64,000 nt of DNA from Angiostrongylus vasorum (taxonomy: Eukaryota > Nematoda > Chromadorea > Rhabditida > Metastrongylidae), in contig JADANN010000103.1 in the NCBI GenBank assembly GCA_018806985.1, positions 434,001 through 498,000 on the forward strand. The letters are read 5' to 3'. The notes beneath the pieces are model-generated. The model saw only the letters and a list, made by a program, of their open reading frames with translations. It made no database searches and was not told the DNA's origin. Position numbers and translations under genes: made by a program. Shown in pieces: positions 12,101-25,377 of the stretch (positions are counted from its first letter, which is position 1; each line of letters opens with the position of its first letter).

Positions 12101-15100
12101 TTGGTTCGAGCGCGGTCTTCGCCAGGCTATTATGCTTCCAACTAACCATGCACGGTAGATAGATGATTTGTTCAGTTTGCGAAAGAGACAGAACATACTT
12201 GATGTACATTATATCTCTTTATAGAGGAGCATAATGTCTGTCTCATTCATATTTTTAGAAAATGGGTACAGTGGGCGGAGTGGAGACACAGTCTACCGTT
12301 GACAATTCTTCGTCGAATGCTCGTACTGAAAAGAGTGATTCTCCAACATCAGACATCCCATTCGAGCATTTCCATTATTCATCAAAACTCACGAACTATA
12401 CGGGTGAACCAGCAAAGACTCCGCAAGAACTGAAAGCCATCCAAGATCTTCAGGTATGTTATATTATGGCTGACTAGGAAAAAATAAACAATAATTTTCT
12501 CCACTCATTAAAACTCGTGTGGACACAACTCCATCACTCTTTGCTCGGTTACTCCTTCTAGAAAGATAATTAAGTGGCTGCGTTTGAAAAGAAATCCTAT
12601 TATATCTGAGCAATGTAGTGACTTCGTAGTGCGGTGGCTTCTACGTGCTTATTGCTAGAAGTATCTTCGAAGACATATTTGCTCCAAACAAAAGTTTCAT
12701 TTAGAAATAAACGCTCTTCTCTATCCACACTCACGTCTATATCTATTTCTGCACTGTCGGGTCGCGATCGACGATACCTCCCACCGTCAACATCGTGCTG
12801 TCGTCCTTGGCATAGCACAGTCGAAACTAGAGAAAATACGAAACCATCTGGTCATCACTTGTTCAATATCTCGTTTCCACCAAAGAAAACCACCTAATAT
12901 AAGAATATTTGTGATTTTGATCTCCAGCAATTATTATTGTTTTGGGTTGACAATTCTTCACTGAGGGACACGGTTGTTCACGTTGCTACGCGATAGCAAC
13001 TAGGTCATTTCATTTATTTCTTACTTTTCCAGACAAGGAAGGAAGGATTTCCACATATTCGAAGACCCCTCCAACACCGACTTCGGACGAAAGTTTGTTG
13101 TTCAAATTGTTTTCCGCTTGTTTAGCTTTATTACTACTATGCAGTGGTCAAAAATACGCTACCACCCAGTTCGCCGTGGGGTCGACTCTACTCCCCAGAT
13201 GAATGGAACCTGTCTTCCGAATTCGACTAATCTGATATCGATAGACGTCCTCAGGTCATTTTATAGGGCAAATATGCATTCATTCAGTCCAAGGATGCCT
13301 AATATAGTCGAAGGATTGTGGCCCCTATCTATCATGGTTCATATCTTTAAGAGAATGCTCGTCACCGAACGCTTTATCTTTCTTAACTCATTATTTACTG
13401 CCTACTCCTTTTAATGGCAGGGGTATGTTGCGAGAAATAACTTCAGTGATGCTGAGATATTTGCAATACTCCGGATCGCAGGTGTCTACGGTGGGAAACG
13501 AACGCGCTATTGTCCTTTTCCGGGGAGTAGTAACGCGTTTACCACCTCACCATGCGCATCCTTCGTTTCGCCTGTCTCTCAACTGACGGGCGACTGTTGA
13601 TGGCAAAAGATGGATAGAAGGATAGAACTAGCTGAGAGACAGGTGAAACTTAGGACCCGCATGGTGTGGTGCTGAACGCGTTACTCCTCGGAAAGGACAA
13701 TAGCGCGTTCGTTCCCCACCGTAGACAACAGCGGCCCGGAGTTTTGCAAATATCTCACCGTTATATTTTATTCTGCGATCGTCAAGAGACCATAAAAATT
13801 CATTAAAAGGACTAAAGGCGATTTATTTACCTTGAAATTGTTCTGATCGGCAACTGTTGTTCATTATATAGTACTTTTACTTACTTACTTGGATACTTGG
13901 ATGGCCCGTCCTCACTAGTTGTGCGGCTCCCAGCATAGTCTCCATTTTTTGGAATTTTGCTAGTTTAGTCACTGTGCTTCCTTGTAGTCCCGAGGTCAGC
14001 CTGGCGAAAGTCTGCCCCTTGGTCGTCACTACTACAGACAGTCCCACCTTTGTGGATCAGAGCGAGATTTGCCACCATGCAACTAGTTCGATATAAGGGA
14101 CGGTGGTGGATCTTGGTATTTGTTTACTCTTAGCTGAGTTCTCTGGTGGAAACGTCGAGCTCTTGAGCCTGGGAGACCCTGCGGGGGGGGATGAATCCTC
14201 CCGCTATACATCGCAGCCCGACACCCAGGAACACTCTCCCATTTATACGCGAAACAATTTCACCCATAATAATCTGAATAATCGGAAGGACAGTTCGTTT
14301 TCAGTACGTTCACGGCTATACCGGGTTTTCCACAGTTGTCGATAATTTTTCAATGTTAAGAGCATTTGAGCAGCTGAGAACATAAAAAGCTTATGGAGGA
14401 GAACTTAATCTAGTGGGCTAGGGTTAAACACATTTTTTCTGGTTCCCAAGACCGACTTCCCATTAACCTCGACGTTGACAGGTAATTCGCAGTTTGAAAG
14501 TGTGCAACTAATACCCATCTCTAAAGGCTAGAAAACTCTAGCTCCTTGGGATTAGTTTAGAGGAAGAACCACGTCCCCAAGCGCTATGGCTTGCGAGAGA
14601 AGGCACCGTTTATCCTCCCCTTCATTTCAAATGACATAACTGCAGCTATAAAGCGTTGCTTAAGAAGGGCCGTTTTAGAGAAATCGGTAGAAGTGATTGA
14701 ATTACCACCGAAGACTCCAAAGCACCAGCTAGTTCTCAAGCCCCCTGTGTGAGCGTCTTTGCGCAACAAAAAAATTGCATATTTTCCGTACTGGTAGAGA
14801 CTGATTGCATGGGTTCCGGTACGCTATATTTGATTTTTTGTATAGTGTACGAGGACGAATATGTTGGCGAAAGAGATAGCGCACTATGTCTAATAAGACT
14901 TAGACGTAAGCGTAAAGTTTAACAAAATACTCTACTAGGCGCGCAGATGACACAGAGGCATAGCTTGGAATATTTTGAAGCGGATGTGACCATCCTCGCA
15001 CAAGAATTTAAACCTGAGCACGTAAAGTCCTCGAAACATTCGGGATAAATTTAAAGCATAAAAAATGGACCGCAGATAGGGACACTGTAACTACGCGTGA

Positions 15101-18100
15101 TGTCGCACAATACCTCGGATTGATGTTTTGAGGTAGGTGGGACGCATTATCTCTTCACGTGGGAGACTAAGTGGAGAACTCATGTAAAGCGCCGAGTGTG
15201 GAAGGAAGCTGTTTTGTTCCCAGTATGGTTGGAATTTAGGTGTTGTGATTTTCCTATTATGGTAATGGAGGTACTTGGCTGAATAGGTTGCTGTTAACCT
15301 GATTCCTCTAGGTTGTGAAGAAAGCAAGATCCGCCGGAGCATTTGCAGTGGATAGTATAATAAATGTGTCATTTGCATTTGTCAAGAAAATGGCGTATTA
15401 TTCACATTTTTTTCAATTTTCGGCTTTCAACACTCCTTCAGAATCCAGTTTTTCTTTTCGAAAGTTTGAAAAGTTTTTAAAAATTTTAACTCAAACGTGA
15501 CATGCGAGAACATCAGCAGAGCATTTGGTCACTTCTGATGAACGAAATCCCTCTTTTCCAAACATTGCTGTTTGAAATACAAGCTTTGAAGAGGAAAATC
15601 GAAGGAAAGCAAGGCGATTTGGAGGTTTCGAAGTCTTGGAATGTCGTCGTAAAAGTACATGAAAACTTTTTTTGTTGCCAGGGATCTTTAAATTGCAATG
15701 GATTTTATTCAAAATATTCAAGACGAAGCGCATTTCTTTCAATGCGTAGGATGCGAAGAAGAACTAACAGGTCTAATCTACATATCTTAACTCATGTTGA
15801 ACTATATTAATTACGGTAAAGACCATTACAACTTATAAATGGCTGACTACAAGATCCACCTCTTCTTCTATGAAGATAGAACTCTGATTTTTTGATAATC
15901 CTCTCCATTCCCGTTCTGGGAAGCGTATTTTTCTCTACATTCGTTCAGGCTCGTATTCGAACACTGAAGCGGCTCAATAGTCGCGATTTTGTAGAAGACG
16001 TCGGGATAATGTGTCTTCGCTTAGTGCTGGCTGCTGCGGTCTTGGCGTTGCAAATTTTGAAAGTTTGAGTTCCGCTCTGGATTTTTTGGAAGCTAAATTC
16101 TAAGGAACATAAACTGACACGGTTTTGATGAGAACCATATAAACCTTTATTGCGATAGAACAAAGTTTCTTCTGTAAGTTTGTGGTGTTCCCAGTTACGC
16201 CACTACTCTGTTAATGGAGAAATAATCTTCTGTTTTCTTAAAACCAGCTTTGTTACTAAGGCGTTTATCTAGTAACGTTCACAATGAACTATGTTTGCTT
16301 AGAATCGAGAGCCGCAAACACTTTCGGATACATATGCTTTTAAGCCAATGCATGACGTCACGAATCTATGAGAAAACCTTGATTCGTTTAGCTTCGTGTC
16401 GCATCTAATGTGCGTTCGTTGGGTGGACGTGCCTTAAACACAGCGGAAATAGCTAGACAATGCAAACGACTGATGATTGCGTACAACATTGGGCAGCGAC
16501 TTTTTGCCAAATATGTTATGAACCAGGTAGTCAAGGTGAAGCGCTTTTTTGCTTGCTTTTTGGGTTGTTCTGTGTTGTGCTGCGATGTGGTGCAGTAGGA
16601 TTTTTGTGGCCTACACATACATTTGTTCCGCTCCTTTGGTTAGTTGTGTAAGTGATTTGAGATTTTAAAAGGCTTGAGTTCCCTTTCAAGGTTGTCTTTC
16701 TGATCGAACGGGAGCACTTTTGGATATACGAGAAGTGAAATCTTTTACTGACCATATATAGTTCTTCCAGCCTATGTTTTGGTTCAGCCACCCTGCTCTT
16801 TCGTGCTTTTAGGAAAACTGTTCCTAGTTTCGCAAATTCTTCCGGTTTGGGAGACTTCAGCAATTTTTAATATGGATTTAGTTTTGAGTAGTATATTTGT
16901 GAGGGTTGCTACGGGCCCTGCTAAATCCAATTGATTTTTTAATTACCCAAGCAAAGGGGAAACATGTTGTTTTGACAGCAGAGTGGGAAAGAACAGCTGT
17001 CATATCTACTTGATGATGAAGGGCTTATAGACTAGTTTTTTTTTTTATTCTATTTTGTTTGTATATCAACGTTCTTATCCAATGTAAATGTGTATTTTGA
17101 AAGGCAAATTTTTGTTATTCAAAGACAACAGCTAAGCTATCCAAGTCATTTCATCGCTTACAGCTTCACATCGAATTCCATGGAACTAAATTTTACGTCC
17201 ATTGACAGACTCCTGTTCTTCAGAAATTGGTCCAGTAGGGATTTTTGTCCGATAAAAGATGAATGATAATAGAAGATGATAAAAGAAGACTCTGTAGTGA
17301 ATCATCAACCGTTTCAGTATTACAAGTGTAATTTTAACAGTGTGTTATAGGACTCCTCCCAATGGTTTAGCGCCTCATTGTGACTGGGAGGTGTTCCTCG
17401 GTGTCCGACTGCGATGTACAGCGGATTCACTCATCCTGCCAGTAGGGTCTCCCAAGCTGAGGAGTCCGGCATTTCCATCAGGAAGCCTAGCTAAGAGTAA
17501 ATCAATACTAGGATCCACCACCGTCCTGGTATCGAAGTAGTCGCATGGTGTCAAATCTCCCTCTGATCCACAAGGGCGGCGATTACCTGTAGTGGTGACG
17601 ACCTGGGGCAGGCTTTGGCTAGGCTGCCCTCGGAACTCCAGAGAGCCACAATGGCCAAACCAGCAAAACTCCGAAAAATGGAGACTATACTGGGGCCCGC
17701 ACAACTAGTAAGGACGGGCCGTCCACGTGTCTACGTGTGTGTGTTATAAGACTTCACGAAAAAAACTTTCGATATCTAGGCGGTTTTCGAACCGACCGTC
17801 ATTTAACTTCGAAGCAAGATAATCAATATGTATTTAAATTGTTGAGCTTACACGAGATTGATAAAGAGTTAAATATCAACACGAGATTTGTCAAACTCTT
17901 GTCGATATCTAGTTCTCCACCATTGCTCCACAGCTATTTCGAACCTTTAACCATGGAAGCAGTTTGTGAAATCGATCGAGCATGCTGACTTGATTGTGGT
18001 GATCTTACCTTCTTGTTCTACTCGTTCAACGACTGTGAATTTTAGTCGCAAGGATCTCTCAGCGAGCTGTTATCAAAACCACGTCATTGGAGTAAGCTGA

Positions 18101-21100
18101 CTGATAAGGGACGAGAAGCATTTCGTCGGATTTACGGCTGGATATCGGACGCAGAAGCTGTAGATCTTTTGTGCTCACTGAGTCCACGACGTGTTTGGCC
18201 AAGTGGTATTTTGATTGAGATATTTGCTTCCCGTATACTTCGTTGGGGTTGAAAACATACCGTGACTGATTTCAGAAGTTCGAATTGAACACCCGACACC
18301 GGAATCCTTATGGGAGGGCAGCAGTGGTCCGTTACCACCTGAGGAATCAGATGAGAACACATTTAAGCGCGCTGCTAGCGCTCGTGAGGACCAGGTAGTG
18401 CGTTCTTTTTGAAATTTTTAAAGAATCGATAAGATCCATATCCTTAGAAGACGCATGTGGCACAATGGTCGAAGGCGCCCTGCAGTACACATGGGATCGA
18501 TCCCCTGCGCCCAAAGATTACCAAGCCTTCGTCCCTCTGGGGTCGGCAAATTGGTACTAGACGTGTGTGGAACGATAGCAGCACTAGCTCGATACATCGA
18601 TAGGCCACCGCGAGTCATTTTGAAGGCCATATATGCATTAAATCACCTCCGACGATGTTAACGAAGTCGAATGCATGGCGCATTCCTCTCAGGGGATTGA
18701 TCAACGCCGAGAGCATCTTTTTTAGGTTTATTCTCAAAAGACATTATTATCACCTGTTGTATCTCATTTGAACTGCATACTCCTTGGATGTATTTATTTG
18801 GACTAAATTTCTTTTTTACACTTTTCAGTATCGCCTTGCCGGCACAAATCAAGCTTCAAATGCTGGTTCTACAACACGAAATAGTCGCTGGCGCCATGAT
18901 GATATTCCTAAAGAGAAAATAATGAGCATTTTCCAGTCTGAGCTGGCTAAACTTAGAGAACAGGTATGAGTTGGATTTTTTTGAGGAAGTTTTCTAAAGT
19001 TTATAATTCTGATGAAGGATGTTATTGTTCGTTTTTCATGAGTCTACTCTCGAACGGGCTATAGCTACTCGCGTATTTGGTAACGATCATGCAAAACGGG
19101 TAAGCGTCTGCTCCTCAAGTGTTAGGTCTTGATTTTCGAAGTGGTTCGAATAGAGATTTCTCTCGATGTCGAGTTAAATATTTGTTTTAAAAGAAACCTT
19201 AGACGTTTTTTTAGACGGAAGATACGTCGCCGTCTTATCATGAAATGTCGCACAATGAAAGAATGGCATCCATCAGTCATGCTCATCAGGTAGACGAACT
19301 GACTCACGCTTGTGTAACAAATCTTAGATGAATGACCGTCCTATACACTTAAAACAATGTCAACTTTTTATTTGCTGCCTATTTGCTATAGCCTCGGCTT
19401 AACTGGGTTCACTATCGATTTGGGCTCCTCAAATCAATCCCGTTGACGAGTGATTGCTGATGGCAATGGTAGGTGGAAAACTAGCTGAGAAAAAAAGCAG
19501 GGCAAGGGCCTTCGTGGCGCAGTGTGTAAGGCGCGGACTCCCGGAAAAGGAAATTGTGGTTTGATCTAGCGTGGGGTCTAATTTTTGCGAATATCTCAGC
19601 ATCGTTGTGGTAGTTATTCACATCATACTCTACTGTAAAAAAATTATAGTAGGTAGAAAAGAAAAGGTTAGCATTGTGAATTCTATCACTCATAATTCAC
19701 AAGTTTATGCCATGTAAGGTAATTCCTATAGCTATAAGAATTTTATCTTCCTAAAGTTACTGTTCGTTATTGAAAACGTACTATACGAAGTAAGTATATT
19801 AAAATTTAACCGACTTGATGAATCTGCTATGGTTTTGTCTTTTTGTCTCTAATGCTGTACCTTTACCATCGTTAATTTCGCTATCCTTATTGAGATTATT
19901 CACTCATTTTTTTGATGTGGGGTGGTGCAGTCATCAACCATATGCGACTAAAAATCAGCTGTTCTAAACTTCATCAGTGGAAGTCACGTTAGAGGTGGTT
20001 CTGAAGAAGGCGATACTGCCGAAACGTAGGCTACTCTTATATTGTGTGTTTTTGTATGGAACTAACTGTATGCTTCATAACAACCTCGCGATTGCTGAAC
20101 AAGAACCTGGGAACTTCATGTTATGTTCAACGCTTCTCATTGTTCTTACGAACTGCCCTTTTTTTAGCTGAGGGGATGTTGATGTAGATGTTCTTATCGT
20201 TGCTGTTTTCGTTGTTCAATGGCTGACGTTTCGGCAACTTTGCCTTTCTCAGACCCATGGCATTGGACCACCGGTGTGTTGTTCAGGAGGATGACCATCT
20301 CTAAAAAAGGGCTCTGAGGGAGACGTTGTTGCCGAAGCGTCAGCCATTGAACAGCGACAACAACAACAATAGGAACATCTATAGCAACTTTACGTCAGGT
20401 AAAAGAAGAGCAGTTCATAAGGACGAACGTATGGATATATCGATTATTATGCCAAGTTATATAAGAATTTGATCTTTTGAGTTATTAACAGATGTATCAT
20501 TCCATTGTATTCAAGATGACACAGGGATATTACGTATCTGGACACAATTTCTGTTAATTAATAGTTTTGATGAGAATATAACGGCCGGTAGTTTACTTTT
20601 GCTTTTATCATATTGTATTTCTTTGTCTACTCCTTTTACTATCTGTTCCTTATTAATTGTTACTTTGGTCATAGACGCTTTTGTAACTCACTACCGTCCC
20701 TTGCAATCAGTGGAAGCTCTCTGTGCATTCTCGCTTTGGGTATATGAACGCGGAAAAATTATTTGCTATCCAAAATTGTCCTGAATACCAAGTATTTATG
20801 CAGTTTTTTCCGAACACTTTCTTTTTTTGTCTCCAAGTTTAGAACATGGTATGGGTATGACTTTCCATCAAACGTACTCGTTTTTTTTGTATAGGTGATG
20901 AGCGCACGTATGCGTGTCGGACTGTCACCGATCAGGCAGGATCAATTTGAGATGTTTGGTCACATTGATACTGAAGACGTCGTCAGACAGGCGTGTGGTT
21001 TCAATTCTTTTCTTCTTCATGCATTGCCTTTTCTTAGACTTGCTACTTCACGTCTTTCTTAACGACTTGTATACTTACATCATTAGTAACAGGAGCTAAC

Positions 21101-24100
21101 TTTACATATCTGCCTTACGAAGTCTTTAGCTACTTAAAGGTTATCTGTTGTTGTGAAGTAACAAAGTTTAGAGGTTTAGGTATGTTCTATCAGTTTTTAT
21201 TGCTAACTTTATTCAGGGTTCTTGCTGTGAAAGATCGTTCGCGTTAAAATACGAGTAGGAATTGCACTTCATGTAGCAAATCCCAAGACCGATTTTGTAT
21301 TAACATTGATCAGTAGTTTACTGTTTTTCTTCAATGGGTAGACACAAGGTTGGTGTTACAGCATTTATCACCACAGAATAGTTGACGTTTCTGCGATTTC
21401 GCCTTCTTCAAAGCCTGGAAAGATCAAATTGACAAATTGACATGCAGTCAACTCAGCGAAACACTTTCATAACCCCAACAGATAATTTCTTTTTAGAAAG
21501 AGTGGGTTAAAAATTTTTTTTTGTAAAAGGCAGATTTTATCTGCTGAGATTATGAAAGTGTTTGGCTGAGTAGACTGCATGTCACTTTAATCTTTCCAGG
21601 CTCTGAAGAACGCGAATCCGCCGTAACGTCAACTATTGCGTGCTGCGGATAAGTGCTATAATACCAACCTCGTGTTTGCTCTTTGGAGAAAAAAAAATGA
21701 ACTATGACCTGTGTTATATGTGTGTTTCATGTTCAGATAAAGGAATTCCTATCGATGAATTCAATCTCACAGCGTCAGTTTGGAGAACATGTTCTTGGCT
21801 TGAGTCAGGTGTGTTTCATTAAGAATTTCTTTCCCAAATCCTCGAACTGTAGCTGTTTGTACTGTTACACTACGAAATCTTTGAAGATCGCGTTGTTTAT
21901 AAAGGAAACCATCTAACGGTTTATTTTGTTATCTTGCAGTTTTTTTCAATATTCTTAAACGTTGTGCATTTACATTAGAAGAGAAGTATGAACGAATACT
22001 TTGCTGGAATTCTTTGTAGGGCTCTGTATCGGATCTACTGGCTCGCCCAAAACGGTGGAATATGCTGACACAAAAAGGACGAGAACCGTTCATTCGAATG
22101 AAACTGTTCATGCGTGAAGTATCGCAAACAGCAAGCAGGGCTCGATCGGAGACCGCTGTCGAGAAGCCGAAGGACGAGCAGATTCCAGGTGAGCTGTTGA
22201 GCGTTTTGGAGCGTATGATACTTTATGGAAATTTTGACTTCGTACAATTTCATTGAATAGAGTTTAGCTTAAAATTCATGAATGTTATCGTTCTACTCTG
22301 ACAATAAAATCCAGTCTTTGCTGGAATCTTTATGCTTGAATTCGACCGCATATCTTGAATGTCCGATTATATCTTCGTATTTATGCTTTCTCAGAATTTA
22401 AAATGGTCTCCTAAAGTTTGTTTTTTAACCCAGTATTTGGTTTATCTCTATATTTAGATTCGTCATCGTCCGTAAACCATGAATCATTGTGTGACGAAGA
22501 AAAGTCGCCGACAATCAAAATTAAACATGAAGTTTCTGAAGACGGTGACGATGTCGCAACTTTACCACGTTCTGAGTTTGACTTACATTCTGTGGAGACA
22601 TCAGATGACATTCCGGAATCAGGAGAAGACGCTGAAGAAGTTGATACAGCACTTCTAGTGCGGAAAGTGAAAGACCGTCTTCATCTGCATGGGATTTCTC
22701 AGCGGGTCAGTTTTAAATGCTTGATACAATTTCTTATGAAGTAGTTGAATTGAAATGCCCATTAATCCTAGTCGTTCGAATCTGGTCGTTCTTAAAGTGA
22801 TTGAAGAAAGTTTGTACTGCAATGTTCTTAGAAGTTATAATGGAGGTGCTATCTATTGTGTCTGCAGACTCACTATTAACATTTTTTAACAGAGTTATAT
22901 TTCTTTATCCTGCTATAATTTTGGTAGCTAGTGGTTAGTGGTTAGTTAAGAACTAAGACGAATTTACTTGATACTTGACACTTGAACGTACCGACCTCAC
23001 TGGTTGTGCGGTCCCCCAGCATAATCACCATTTTTTGGAAATTCGCGGGTTAAGCCATTGTGGTTCCCTGGAATCCCGCCCGAGGTCAGCCTGCCCAAGT
23101 CTGCCTCAGGCCCTTGTGGACCAGAGGGAGATTTGCCACCATGCGACTTTGATACCAGGACGGTGGTGGATCTTGGTATTGGTTTACTCTTAGCTAAGCT
23201 TCCTGACGGAAACGCCAGATTCTTTCTCAGCTTGGGAGACGATGCCGTGGGGACGAATCTCCCCGCTCTATGTCGCAGTCCGACCCCCCAGGAACACCTC
23301 GCAGCCACGATGAGGAGGTAAACCGTTGGGAAAAGGACGAATTTAATAAGAATATTTTTGTATAAGGGATAGATGATAAGAATGCGAATTAAGAAGGTTA
23401 AGAGTAATGTGGTTATAGCTACAATGATACTGAGATATTTTCAAAACCGGATCGCAGATGTCTGTGATGGGGATCGAGCGCATTATTTCCCTTTCTGGGA
23501 CTAGCGCGTTCACCACCACACCATGCGGGTCCTTCGTTTCGCCTATCTGTTAGCCGTACTTTAACCTATATCTGCTGTTAGCAATCGCTCGTCAACGGGA
23601 TTGATCTGGGGAGCACAAATCTCAACATTGAACTCACTTGAGCTGAAGCTGTACTATAGCTCCTGTTGACTGGTGATTGCTGATATCACCTACAAAAACG
23701 CGGCTGAGAGAAAGGCGAAACGAAGGGCCCGCATGGTGTAGTGGTGGACGCGTTAGCCTCTGGAAAGGCTAGTAACGTGTTCGATCCCACCGCAGATACC
23801 TGCGTCCCGGAGTTTTGCAAATATCTCAGCGTCATTGTAGTTATATTTTACACCTTATCATGCCGTGAGAAGAATAGGCGGTAAATAAAAGAGTTATTGC
23901 AAAGTGGTTATTATTTTTTGTACTCTTCATTTAGCTTTTTGGCGAAGCTGTATTGGGAATTTCCGCTGGAGGGTGCTCGGAATTATTTTTACGTCCGCGA
24001 AGATGGTCAACGTTGTCTGTGCGAGGTAGAGAACCATTTGAAAAGATGAAGTCCTGGTTGGCTGACAAAGATGCTATTCAGAGACTTTTGGTGAGAGAAA

Positions 24101-25377
24101 GGATTGATGCTGGTCTTCCTCTAGAAAAGAATCCATTAAGTGGAAACGGTAAACGCTTTTCGGATCCACCATATGAGCCTCCTCCGCGTAAAGTGCAGGT
24201 TTGTTTGCTGCTATTTGTGATGAGGTTATTCAATGTCAACGTTGTGTACGGTTTAGCGCACCGTCATAACAGAACAGCAAAAAGAAGCGCTACGATTTGT
24301 TTTTCAACATGAACACCATCCCAGTCCGAAAACTGTGGAACTGGTAAGCAATGACTGTTTTCTGTGTTTGATTTCACTTCCGTAGTAGGAAGTATCTACA
24401 TAAGATATTTATTTCCAGCTTTCGCTCAAGTTAAACCTGAATATTCGGACTGTGAACAACTGGTTTCATAATCATCGTACGCGACAAAAAGCAAGCTTGA
24501 AAGAAGGAAGAGTGTATCCACCGGCTGTTGGAAACATTCCGGAGAGCAAAAATTGGCAGCAGGTACTACTGTTGCTTCCTGAACCACGTCGTATAGAACA
24601 TCTCTGGCAAATAAGCCGTTGATTTAATACGGAAAGTATAAGAGAAAAGGAAGTTTGTGTGGTGGTAGAAACAGTAGGGAAGAAGGCATTGAGATCAATG
24701 CGTACGGTAGTGGACGTATCAAAGTAACTTTTGGAAAACATTTTCGCCACTGTATCGTAACTGTATTACTCATTAACAGACGGTGAAAAAACCTTCAAAC
24801 AAAGTTCGAACATTTAAGAAAAGGACGAAATTAATGACCAGAGCTTATCAAGGATGATTCTATCTGCTCTGTCCTAGTAGTAGGAGTGTATAGGTTATCA
24901 CTGTTAATGAGCTGTGGAGTGGGTTAGGTAGGCATTAGTTTCTATATGAACAATAATAAAGAATCTTAAAGAACTTGTTGGATTTTTTTTCAGGATTTGC
25001 ACAAAATTCTCGAGAATGCATCACGTTACGCTCTTCTTGACGAGGCACTACCGACCATGGTACCGGTAGTCTCAAGGCCACTTCTTACCACAACAACTGA
25101 AGAACAAGCGGATTCGTTGATGTATACGAACGATGACCACACTAACAATAGTGTCTCTCCCACATCACCGTTGGCTCAACTTTTTACTGCTACTACAAAT
25201 GATGAGCAAACTAATTCCTTACTGGTGTTTTCAAACGATGACCATCCACACAACCACAACACAACATCGTCCACAGCGTCGCCTTTGTTTTCGCCCGAAG
25301 AACGCTGTGAAAAGGCTAGCCAGCTGGATCGTGCAGTTGCAAAAATGCGATTGTTAGCGGCTTCAAAGAGCTCGTGA
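91..25377 (+). CDS. ceh-44: CUX-type homeodomain transcription factor, CUX isoform (5' end outside window)
   Basis: Orthologue of vertebrate CUX1/CUX2, a nuclear DNA-binding repressor/activator. Exons read by frame and splice phase: 91-142, 5681-5818, 5978-6159, 7855-7995, 8424-8549, 9858-10039, 11194-11357, 11651-11706, 12259-12453, 15949-15990 (less certain), 16392-16526, 18046-18205, 18276-18394, 18829-18963, 19043-19099, 19215-19289, 20895-20990, 21737-21808, 22020-22188, 22458-22705, 23935-24198, 24257-24343, 24419-24562, 24994-25377 (stop TGA). All junctions keep phase. The order is N-terminal coiled coil, three CUT domains, Cut homeodomain with WFHN (His50), then a Ser/Thr/Asp/Asn-rich tail. 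The exon at 91 starts in phase 0 and aligns to about residue 90 of CASP/CUX, so the start codon is upstream of the window. Introns ending at 7854 and 21736 use GC donors. A 60-nt phase-0 exon at 13033-13092 is possible but doubtful. Confidence 0.93.

Noticed and set aside
13033..13092. 60-nt phase-0 exon candidate between 12453 and 15949
   Set aside because: Good splice sites, but all three frames are open and none aligns to CUX. Left out of the main model.
23700..23800. Possible genuine tRNA genes at SINE heads with good A and B boxes
   Set aside because: The matches are always embedded in SINE-B or SINE-A units, and no clean cloverleaf with acceptor-stem pairing was seen.
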